Source: Spirochaetia bacterium
GTDB lineage: Bacteria > Spirochaetota > Spirochaetia > Treponematales > Treponemataceae
Direction: 5' to 3'
Assembly: GCA_900769325.1 (NCBI GenBank)
Contig: CAAGGF010000041.1
Location: 1 to 6,101, forward strand
DNA length: 6,101 nt
The notes beneath the pieces are model-generated. The model saw only the letters and a list, made by a program, of their open reading frames with translations, ran no database searches and was not told where the DNA came from. Positions 1-5,997 of the stretch are shown here, one piece after another. Numbering within the stretch: position 1 is the first letter of the stretch; each line of letters starts with the position of its first letter. A program made the translations under genes and the position numbers.

Positions 1-46
1 CTCCATTAACAACCATCTTCATAACTTCCAGTTTCTTTTCGTCCAA
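1..46 (-). CDS. Transposase-like protein, N-terminal fragment (cut by window edge)
   Basis: The minus strand reads out of the window as L-D-E-K-K-L-E-V-M-K-M-V-V-N-G. This resembles the first residues of helix-turn-helix transposases of the IS481/ISNCY type, in which a segment like this precedes the first DNA-binding helix. I chose the TTG at 46-44 because AGAGGTG sits 6 nt before it as a ribosome binding site. An in-frame GTG at 55-53 would add M-N-Y but overlaps that same site. The gene runs towards the left edge and lies just inside the tandem repeats at 70-115, as expected for a transposase reading away from its own IS end. Only about 15 residues are visible, so the family is a guess from N-terminal wording and context. 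Confidence 0.5.
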   Translation of the reverse strand, partial: MDEKKLEVMKMVVNG

Positions 47-61
47 ATAATTCACCTCTTT

Positions 62-67
62 ATTATA
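62..67 (-). promoter_or_regulatory. Possible -10 box of the transposase-like gene
   Basis: A perfect TATAAT is present on the minus strand, 6 nt before the AGAGGTG ribosome binding site of the transposase-like gene. No good -35 box lies 16-18 nt upstream; that stretch falls inside the tandem IS-end repeats. In AT-rich DNA a lone TATAAT is weak evidence. Confidence 0.3.
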
Positions 68-69
68 AG

Positions 70-115
70 GGACAAAATCCCTTACGAATTCTTTGGACAA
101 AATCGCTTACGAATT
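70..115. repeat. Two tandem 21-bp direct repeats at an IS end
   Basis: Two copies of a 21-bp unit lie at 70-90 and 95-115. Each is GGACAAAATC, then one variable base (C in the first, G in the second), then CTTACGAATT. They are separated by CTTT, giving a 25-bp period with a single mismatch. They lie directly upstream of the transposase-like start, where terminal repeats or transposase-binding sites of an insertion sequence would be. The outer edge of the element is probably near 115-120, but the other end is outside the window, so the terminus and any target duplication cannot be fixed. Confidence 0.65.
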
Positions 116-181
116 AGTTGAAAAACATAAAAAACGAAAAAAATCTATGACAACAAAAGAAAAATAAATTAAAATGAAAAA

Positions 182-1555
182 ATGAAATTCGTATTTTTCT
201 GCACCAATTCAAATTTTTTCACTCCCGACGAAATAAATGTTTCCTATATTCCTGAATGTAAAACTGAATGGCTTAACTTTTCGAAAAAATTTATTGAACA
301 CACATTTTTCATTGTAATGCAGAAACCGGGACTTTTTCTTTTAGACAAAACCGACTTGACTTCAGAAAAAAGCGTTATCGAAATTTCAAAAAATTTAAAA
401 ATCATTTTTCTTCCAGAAGATGCAACAACAGAAGATTTTGTAAGAGAAATCCAGGCTCTTAATCCAGATATGAGTTCAAACATTACTTACTGGATTTCTC
501 CGTTCGACTGGCTTTCTGTAAAAGACTCTTTAATCGCAGAAAAATTAAATCAAAAAGGAATAAAAACTTTCTCACACCTTACAAAAACTTCACAAATCTG
601 TTTCGACAAAAGAGAAACGCACGATTTTCTTACAGAAAATTCTTTTCCGTGTGCAAAAGGCTTTTATGTCCACCACGAAATGTTTTTTGCCGAACGAAGA
701 TTTATTTCAATAAAAGAAAATGTCTATAAAGAATATATTTTTGAAAAATTAAAAAACATGAATTTTCCTATTGTAATAAAAGATACTCTCGGCTTAAGTT
801 CATTCGGAATGGATGTGTGCAAAACTTTTCAAGAAGCAAAACATGTCCTTCTTTCAAAAAAGAATAACGGCGACCGACTCATAGAAGAATTTATTTCAGG
901 ATTAAGTTTCGGGCTTGAAGTCTACGGGCACGACGGAAATTATGTTTTTTCACCGCTTTTTATAAATTCGCTAAATCAATTCGGACTTACAAGTCCAAAG
1001 CAGAATGTAAAACTCGGACCTGTCACAAACGAAAAATTTCACATAAAATCGCTTCACAAAATGCTTTATTCGCTTGCAGAAAAATTAAATTTCAGAGGAA
1101 TCGCACAAATCGACTTAGTTTTTTCCGGGGAAAAATGGTATGTAATAGAAATAAACTCGCGCATAAGCGGAATGACGCAAACAGTTGCTTCAAGTTTAGG
1201 CATTTCACTTTACGAATTGATTTTTTATGCAACAGTCGGCTTTGATTCTTACAGTAAAAAACTTTCTTCTTTAATTGAAAATTCATATTTTACTTTCAAT
1301 ATGAAATTTCCGCTCCTTCAAAAAGAAAAACTTGAAAAACTTTACGATTACGACTTTGTAGATTTTGTAAATCAAATCGAAAACACAAAGGCAAAACAGC
1401 TTCGGGAGGCAGGTTACGCAGAAGTCATTTTCGGAAAGGAAAAATCATTGAAAAACCTTCTTCAAAAACTTGAAACAATCAAAAACGATTTTAAAACCGA
1501 AACCGAACAACGATTCTACGAAAATGCCCTTATGCTTGCAAAAGAAATTTCTTAA
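182..1555 (+). CDS. ATP-grasp family ligase, substrate unknown
   Basis: A 457-residue cytosolic protein with a complete ATP-grasp fold. Residues 1-140 form a poorly conserved pre-ATP-grasp region. The fold begins near 143 (D-K-R-E-T-H-D-F-L). Visible motifs are the ATP lysine in I-V-I-K (K200) followed by a Gly/Ser-rich loop (201-210), the adenine-contacting I-E-E-F (234-237), Asp311 in A-Q-I-D-L-V-F, and the metal-binding E-I-N-S-R (E323, N325, R327) followed by I-S-G-M. This is the carbamoyl-phosphate-synthase-like pattern of enzymes that join a carboxylate, via an acyl-phosphate, to an amine, alcohol or thiol. All key residues are present, so it should be active; the substrate cannot be told. 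The ATG at 182 has no clear Shine-Dalgarno sequence. A tiny ORF (ATG AAA AAA TGA, 174-185) overlaps it by ATGA. The IS end lies about 65 bp upstream. It converges on the FemAB gene with 5 bp between stops, so the two are not one operon. Confidence 0.85.
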   Translation: MKFVFFCTNSNFFTPDEINVSYIPECKTEWLNFSKKFIEHTFFIVMQKPGLFLLDKTDLTSEKSVIEISKNLKIIFLPEDATTEDFVREIQALNPDMSSNITYWISPFDWLSVKDSLIAEKLNQKGIKTFSHLTKTSQICFDKRETHDFLTENSFPCAKGFYVHHEMFFAERRFISIKENVYKEYIFEKLKNMNFPIVIKDTLGLSSFGMDVCKTFQEAKHVLLSKKNNGDRLIEEFISGLSFGLEVYGHDGNYVFSPLFINSLNQFGLTSPKQNVKLGPVTNEKFHIKSLHKMLYSLAEKLNFRGIAQIDLVFSGEKWYVIEINSRISGMTQTVASSLGISLYELIFYATVGFDSYSKKLSSLIENSYFTFNMKFPLLQKEKLEKLYDYDFVDFVNQIENTKAKQLREAGYAEVIFGKEKSLKNLLQKLETIKNDFKTETEQRFYENALMLAKEIS

Positions 1556-1560
1556 AAAAA

Positions 1561-2820
1561 TCAGCGGTGCTTTTTAATTTTTTTCACTTTTCTAAAATAA
1601 AAGAACCTGATTTTTTCTAAAAGAGAATAAATGCCGTACATCGGTGAAAGAGGAACATCCCAAGTTCCTGTCCTGTGGATGTTTTTTCCCCCGAAATTTG
1701 ATTTAAACATATAAAGGCCGTGCATAGGATGATTTTCGTTTTTTCCTTCAGGCGGCATTCCGTACATGTCGTAGTAAAGGCTTCCGTAGGCTTTTGCATC
1801 TTTTATGGCATTCCACTGAAGAAGATGATTGGGCATGAGGTTTCGTTTTTTATTTGAAGAGGCTCCGTAAAGGTAAATGCTTTCAGTTTTTGAAAAAAGC
1901 GTCATAATCGAAGCAATTTCCTCGCCTTCACTTTCAGCAATATAAAGAAAAACTTGAGGCCCAAAATCTTTATCGTGTAAAAATTCTTTTGCCGATGTAA
2001 TTAAATCAAGGTAATATTCTTTTGAATGACTTGAATTTCCGTCGCGTTCGTTTGTTTCTTTTGTGAGTTTATAGAAAACATCGATTTTTTCAGAAATATT
2101 TTCATCCATACCAGAATATCTTTTTACGACAACGCCTTTTTTCTGACTCAAACGGATATTGTACCGCCATTTTGAATGCATTTTTGAAAGAATTTCTTCT
2201 TCGGTTAAAGTAAGGTCAATCTGAGTAGAATCTGGCGGCTGAATGTCATGGGATTTTTTTTTGAGCTTTAATTTATCTGAAAAGCAAACGACTTTCATTC
2301 CATAATTAAACAAATCCCGCTCTTCTGGAGATGAAAAAATTACATCCGGGTCAAAACGAATGGCTATCACATTTTTTGGAAGAACTTTTTTTAAGGAAAA
2401 AGCAAAATCGTTTAAAAAATTTGCAAATTCTATCGTCTGACTTTCGTTTGTGCACGGCTGTTCTAAAAGAACGGCTTCATTTTCATTTGAAAAAGAAAGT
2501 GCAGAATCTAGAACCTGAAAAGATGAATTTTTAAAAGGAAGAGGCGGCATAAGAGGAATATAAGAAAGTGCAAATTTATTTTTACAGAAAGAACGGACTA
2601 AAACAGTAACCTCAAAATTTTCAAGCGTTTTTTTTAAGGCTTCATGGGATGAGTTTTTACATTCAGGAAAATCTTCTTTTGGATATTCAGTTTTTACTGA
2701 AAAATCAAATTTCTTCCAGCCGTGACGGGTTTTAAAAGAAGTCCAGAATGGAGTTTGAAGAAAACTTCCTGAATTTTTTTCTGTTTTTTCTGAAAGTGGT
2801 GAAATTTCAAACTTGAACAT
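1561..2820 (-). CDS. FemAB-family aminoacyl transferase (FemX/lipid II bridge-type)
   Basis: A 419-residue protein with the double acyl-CoA N-acyltransferase (GNAT) layout of FemABX enzymes. These use aminoacyl-tRNA to add amino acids to the peptide of lipid-linked peptidoglycan precursors on the cytoplasmic face of the membrane. Signature stretches are L-Q-T-P-F-W and H-G-W-K (21-36), Y-I-P-L-M-P-P (88-94), Q-P-P-D-S-T-Q-I-D-L (194-203), K-W-R-Y-N-I-R then Q-K-K-G-V (217-230), T-N-E-R-D-G (256-261), Y-L-Y-G-A-S-S (316-322), L-L-Q-W (333-336), Y-D-M-Y-G-M-P-P (350-357) and the C-terminal H-G-L-Y-M-F-K-S-N-F-G-G (367-378). No long coiled-coil arm is seen, so it looks more like short FemX than staphylococcal FemA. 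The tail (403-419) is Lys/Arg-rich, possibly for membrane contact. I start it at 2820, 4 nt after the metG stop; an in-frame ATG at 2856 only reads the metG end in another frame. The transferred amino acid is not readable. Confidence 0.88.
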   Translation of the reverse strand: MFKFEISPLSEKTEKNSGSFLQTPFWTSFKTRHGWKKFDFSVKTEYPKEDFPECKNSSHEALKKTLENFEVTVLVRSFCKNKFALSYIPLMPPLPFKNSSFQVLDSALSFSNENEAVLLEQPCTNESQTIEFANFLNDFAFSLKKVLPKNVIAIRFDPDVIFSSPEERDLFNYGMKVVCFSDKLKLKKKSHDIQPPDSTQIDLTLTEEEILSKMHSKWRYNIRLSQKKGVVVKRYSGMDENISEKIDVFYKLTKETNERDGNSSHSKEYYLDLITSAKEFLHDKDFGPQVFLYIAESEGEEIASIMTLFSKTESIYLYGASSNKKRNLMPNHLLQWNAIKDAKAYGSLYYDMYGMPPEGKNENHPMHGLYMFKSNFGGKNIHRTGTWDVPLSPMYGIYSLLEKIRFFYFRKVKKIKKHR

Positions 2821-2824
2821 ATTC

Positions 2825-5134
2825 TTACCCGATTTCCGCTTCAGTTGCTTTTTCAATTTTTAAATTTGTCCCGGAAACTGAAAGATTAATTCCTGCAATC
2901 TGAACATTGTGATTTTTCGCTTTAATCTGAACTTTAAAAAATTCATCACCTGAAATTTCATTTTTATCAGAAGAAGATGCTTCTGTTCCTTCAAGAACAA
3001 CTTTATCGCCAGGTTTTGCCCAAGGAGCCTCTAAGACTTCTACACATTCTTTTTCGCCGTCTTTAAAAGATGCAGCCAAAAGCATTCCCCGGCTTTCAAC
3101 TCCCCTGATTTTTCGAGGCTGAAGATTAGAAACAATTATAACATTTTTTCCAAGAAGTTCTTCCGGCTTTAAAAATTCGCGCAAACCAGACTGAATTATG
3201 CGTTCTTTTCCAGAACCGTCGTCAAGAGTTTCGATGTAAAGTTTTTCTGCCTCAGGATTGTTTTCGATTTTTAAGATTTTTGCAACTTTAAGTTCAATAT
3301 TTTTGTTGAAAAAATCACATTGTTCTTCAGGAGGCAAAACTGAAGGCTCTTTTTTAGATTTTTTCTGAGATTTTCCCTGATTTTCTGAAGCCTTATTTTT
3401 ATTCTGTTTTCCGTTGAATTTTTCACGGAACGAAAGCATTGTCTTTTGATCCATCGGTTTAAAAATAATTTCAGATTCTCCGATTTCGTTAAGTCCGCTT
3501 GTTTTTCCAAGGTCAGACCAGTTAAGCCCTTCTTTTACAGGAAAACCGACTTTTGATTCCTGAATAGATTTTCCAAACCAGCTCATAACTTTTTGAGTGT
3601 AAACCGGCATATAAGGATTCATCATAATCATCAAATCTTTTATTACATAACAAAGGTTAAACAGAAGATTTGCTGCTTTTTCAGGTTCTGTCGTGCGTGT
3701 TTTCCAAGGTTCAGTTTCCTGGAATTTTTTATTGCAGATGTCTGAAATTTCAAAACAAAGGTGGAAAGCATCTTTTAAATTTGCCCATTCTAGGTAGTCC
3801 GTGATTTGATCTTCAAGTCTTATAACTTTTAGCCATAAATCGTCATCACGCATGCCTTGAGGAATTTTTGAATCGTAATATTTTTGAACGAAAAGAACAG
3901 TCCTGTTTACAAGATTTCCAAGATTTCCGATAAGTTCGCTGTTCATTTTTTCCATAAAATCTTTCCAGGTAAACTGAAAATCCTGTTTTTCAGGCCGGTT
4001 GTAGAAAATATAGAATCTCCATGCATCGCTTGGAATTCCTGATTCAATTGCATCTGTTCCAAAAACGCCGACTCCAAGACTTTTGCTGAATTTTCCATCT
4101 TCGTAATTTAAATATTCTGTTGAACTCATGTGGAAAAGTTTTGTGTAATTGTGTCCTGAGCCTAAAAGAGTACACGGGAAAATTACAGTATGGAACGGAA
4201 TATTGTCTTTTCCGATAAACTGAAACAATTCTACAGGCGGAAGATTTTTTCCTTCTTTGCTTTCTTCAGGAAGCCACCATGATTTCCAGTCAAAAGTTTT
4301 TTTACCTTCTTTTAAAAGTTCGTTTGCAAGCTGTTTTGTAATTGACATGTAGCCGATTGGAGCATTAAACCAGACATAAAATACTTTGTCTTCATAGCCT
4401 TCTTTTGGAACAGGAATTCCCCATTTTAAATCACGAGTGATTGCCCGTTCGTTTAAGCCGTCTCGAATCCATGCCTTTGTTATATTAATTGAATTGTCTG
4501 ACCAGCGGCCTTCTTTTGAAGTTTTTTCCATCCAGGAATCAAGATTTTTTGAAATGGAAGGTAAATCTATGTAAAGGTGTTTTGTTTCTTTTACTAACGG
4601 AGTGCTTCCGCAGGTGTGGCATTTAGGATTTATAAGTTCCGTAGGGTCTAAAAGTGAACCGCATTTGTCGCACTGATCTCCCCTTGCACCTTCTGATGAA
4701 CATTTGGGACAGGTTCCGTCTACATAGCGGTCAGCCAAAAACATTTTACAATTAGGACAATAAAGCTGTTTTATTGTGTGTTCTTTTATATAACCGTTTC
4801 TGTCAAGATTTAAAAAGAGATTTTTTGTAATTTCTGCACATTCTACATTACTGGTTCTTCCGAATTTATCAAAATCGATGTGGAACCAGTCATAAATTTT
4901 TACATGCTCGTTGTAATAGTAATCGCATAATTCGCGGGGAGTCTTTTTTTCTTCGATTGCACGGGTTTCTGTGGCAGTTCCGTATTCGTCAGTTCCGCAT
5001 ATATATAAAGTATCGTAACCCCGGCTTCTGCAAAAACGGGCAAAAACATCGCCTGAAAGCATCTGAATTAAATTTCCAAGATGCGGAATATTATTTACAT
5101 AAGGTAATGCTGAAGTGATAAGTTTTCTGTTCAT
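2825..5134 (-). CDS. metG: Methionyl-tRNA synthetase with C-terminal tRNA-binding domain
   Basis: A 769-residue class I synthetase that charges tRNA-Met in the cytosol. In order: the HIGH-type motif H-L-G-N (18-21) in a Rossmann fold; C-G-T-D-E-Y-G-T-A-T-E-T (46-57); a connective domain with four CxxC pairs (126/129, 142/145, 155/158, 172/175), enough for two zinc sites; the KMSKS loop as K-F-S-K-S (348-352); and the helical anticodon-binding domain (about 385-545). A Lys/Gln/Ser-rich linker (575-600) leads to an EMAPII/Trbp111-type tRNA-binding OB fold (about 606-710). A further tail (about 728-765) looks like the extra C-terminal part of eukaryotic EMAPII domains. The N-terminal half, especially A-R-G-D-Q-C-D-K-C-G (150-159), is close to eukaryotic MetRS as I recall it. 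The ATG at 5134 is chosen because GAGGA lies 5 nt before it; an in-frame TTG at 5146 would place that site inside the gene. It is first in an operon with the FemAB gene. Confidence 0.97.
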   Translation of the reverse strand: MNRKLITSALPYVNNIPHLGNLIQMLSGDVFARFCRSRGYDTLYICGTDEYGTATETRAIEEKKTPRELCDYYYNEHVKIYDWFHIDFDKFGRTSNVECAEITKNLFLNLDRNGYIKEHTIKQLYCPNCKMFLADRYVDGTCPKCSSEGARGDQCDKCGSLLDPTELINPKCHTCGSTPLVKETKHLYIDLPSISKNLDSWMEKTSKEGRWSDNSINITKAWIRDGLNERAITRDLKWGIPVPKEGYEDKVFYVWFNAPIGYMSITKQLANELLKEGKKTFDWKSWWLPEESKEGKNLPPVELFQFIGKDNIPFHTVIFPCTLLGSGHNYTKLFHMSSTEYLNYEDGKFSKSLGVGVFGTDAIESGIPSDAWRFYIFYNRPEKQDFQFTWKDFMEKMNSELIGNLGNLVNRTVLFVQKYYDSKIPQGMRDDDLWLKVIRLEDQITDYLEWANLKDAFHLCFEISDICNKKFQETEPWKTRTTEPEKAANLLFNLCYVIKDLMIMMNPYMPVYTQKVMSWFGKSIQESKVGFPVKEGLNWSDLGKTSGLNEIGESEIIFKPMDQKTMLSFREKFNGKQNKNKASENQGKSQKKSKKEPSVLPPEEQCDFFNKNIELKVAKILKIENNPEAEKLYIETLDDGSGKERIIQSGLREFLKPEELLGKNVIIVSNLQPRKIRGVESRGMLLAASFKDGEKECVEVLEAPWAKPGDKVVLEGTEASSSDKNEISGDEFFKVQIKAKNHNVQIAGINLSVSGTNLKIEKATEAEIG

Positions 5135-5139
5135 TTTGT

Positions 5140-5144
5140 TCCTC
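5140..5144 (-). promoter_or_regulatory. Ribosome binding site of metG
   Basis: GAGGA on the minus strand ends 5 nt before the ATG at 5134. This good spacing decides the metG start in favour of M-N-R-K-L-I-T and against the upstream in-frame TTG at 5146-5144. Confidence 0.85.
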
Positions 5145-5192
5145 AAAGATTTAAAAATTCTTTTTTACGAAAGTGAAATTTTAGAGATTTTC

Positions 5193-5221
5193 ATTATAAT
5201 ATTTTTAATTCTTTTACACAA
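5193..5221 (-). promoter_or_regulatory. Sigma-70-type promoter of metG and the FemAB gene
   Basis: On the minus strand, TTGTGT (5221-5216) is followed after exactly 17 nt by a perfect TATAAT (5198-5193). Transcription would start near 5186, giving a leader of about 50 nt before metG. That leader is too short for a T-box or other large riboswitch, and I see no terminator-antiterminator fold in it. The promoter lies between the end of the broken membrane gene (5251) and metG, so the pair has its own transcription. Confidence 0.65.
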
Positions 5222-5250
5222 TGCAAAATTAAAAAGTGAAAAAAGAGTTC

Positions 5251-5864
5251 TCATGACATTTTTATTCTTTTGTATAATTTGCCCAGTTTTCTTCGTTGAA
5301 AATATGAAAAACCTTCCTGTGAAAAAAGAGTCGGCATCGTCAAAATCGCTTCATTGTGTTTCTGCTGAATTGTCTGATTCCTTTTGTTCATTTCATAAGG
5401 ATTAAAAACAATCGATAAAACATAAGATGCGATTTTTATTCGTTTTGAAATTACAAAGAAAAAGAAAGCGAAAATAAAAATCATTGAGATTATGTAAATC
5501 TTTTTTCCTGTTGAAAATGCCCAGATAATATTAAATCACCCCCACAGATTGTCTAAAAACTTATTTTTCTAATGTCATCCCGAACTTGTTTCGGGATCTA
5601 TACGCTATATATGGTGAGGATTCTGAAACGAGTTCAGAATGACATTCGTTTTTAGACAATCTCCCCCCATTCACAAAGAAATGCAAAATGGTCGGGAGAG
5701 CCGAAATTTTTTATAAACAAAAACGAATAGCCTTGCAATTCTTCGAGGTTTGAAAGAAAAGAATACGCTGCAATAAAAAATGGAATCCGAATCAAAAGGG
5801 TGAAAGAACTTCTCAAAGCGTAGATGGGGCTGTAATGATTTTCGCGGTAAAAAGTGTTTAAATA
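5251..5864 (-). pseudogene. Broken membrane-protein gene of unknown family, split by a MITE
   Basis: Two open stretches on the minus strand look like one former gene. The first (5864-5652) gives 70 residues with protein-like wording: F-Y-R-E-N-H-Y-S-P-I-Y (5-15), a likely membrane helix (about 22-37, L-L-I-R-I-P-F-F-I-A-A-Y), and S-P-D-H-F-A-F-L-C-E-W-G (56-67). It then runs into the mobile element and stops at TAA (5654-5652). The second (5535-5251) gives 94 residues: I-I-W-A-F-S-T-G-K-K, a strong membrane helix (Y-I-I-S-M-I-F-I-F-A-F-F-F-F), then a basic soluble tail ending K-R-I-K-M-S. Removing the element and one copy of its flanking CCCCCA repeat puts the parts in the same frame, joined at W-G, but an in-frame TGA (5538-5536) remains. 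Another TGA (5867-5865) precedes the first part, and no start codon with a ribosome binding site is visible. I do not recognise the family. Confidence 0.6.
5545..5663. mobile_element. 119-bp MITE-like element with 15-bp terminal inverted repeats
   Basis: Perfect inverted repeats AGATTGTCTAAAAAC (5546-5560) and its complement (5648-5662) bound a non-coding core. The hexamer CCCCCA lies directly outside both ends (5539-5544 and 5664-5669), one base beyond each repeat, and is the likely target duplication. Inside, an 8-bp inverted pair (AATGTCAT, 5571-5578; complement 5639-5646) encloses two hairpins. One has stem ATCCCGAA and loop CTTGT (5577-5597); the other has stem ATTCTGAA and loop ACGAG (5620-5640). 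There is no room for a transposase, so movement would depend on an enzyme encoded elsewhere. The core wording (TCATCCCGAAC, TTCAGAATGAC) resembles short palindromic repeats I recall as dispersed in several AT-rich bacterial genomes. The element sits inside the broken membrane gene. Confidence 0.85.
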
Positions 5865-5945
5865 TCAGATTATCAAAAAATGTTGAAACCCTAAACCAAT
5901 AGTATAGATATTTAGCGTTTTTTTCAATAAAATGAATTTTACACA

Positions 5946-5988
5946 TTATTCATCACGCAAAAATTCGGCGTTACGCATAATTTTTTTT
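5946..5988 (+). other. Imperfect hairpin plus T8 tract ahead of the DPGTGS gene
   Basis: The arms TTATTCATCACGC (5946-5958) and GCGTTACGCATAA (5968-5980) pair at 10 of 13 positions around the loop AAAAATTCG. Eight T follow directly (5981-5988), then the GAGG ribosome binding site of the next gene. The form is that of a weak intrinsic terminator on the plus strand. It could stop read-through, act in the leader, or be a leftover repeat. The three mismatches make the fold weak. Confidence 0.35.
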
Positions 5989-5997
5989 GAGGTTTTT

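Noticed and set aside
244..483. Minus-strand frame of 79 codons inside the ATP-grasp gene; similar short frames at 1092-1286, 1617-1799, 2331-2534 and 3271-3510.
   Set aside because: All lie within well-supported genes in other frames, with no ribosome binding site or protein family wording.
1540..1600. Possible two-way terminator between the convergent stops (AAGAAATTTCTT, and AGC-GGT-GCT between A and T runs).
   Set aside because: The first is a palindrome with no loop inside the coding end, and the second has only a 3-bp firm stem. Neither is a convincing intrinsic terminator.
2821..2856. Upstream in-frame ATG at 2856 that would lengthen the FemAB protein by 12 residues and overlap metG.
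   Set aside because: The extra residues (M-K-K-Q-L-K-R-K-S-G-K-N) only read the end of metG in another frame. The ATG at 2820, 4 nt after the metG stop, gives a normal FemAB N-terminus.
5115..5405. Plus-strand frame of 96 codons rich in Phe, Ile and Leu, starting opposite the metG N-terminus.
   Set aside because: It is antisense to the metG start, the metG promoter and the broken membrane gene. It uses a GTG start without a ribosome binding site, and its hydrophobicity is explained by T-rich DNA.
5883..5911. Possible plus-strand promoter (TTGAAA at 5883 with TAGATA 16 nt later) for the DPGTGS gene.
   Set aside because: The -10 matches TATAAT at only three of six positions, and such pairs are common by chance in AT-rich DNA.
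5671..5946. Minus-strand frame of 91 codons starting M-C-K-I-H-F.
   Set aside because: It is one frame off the protein-like reading of the broken membrane gene, has no ribosome binding site, and its composition (many Phe, Arg, Lys, Ser) looks like a shadow.
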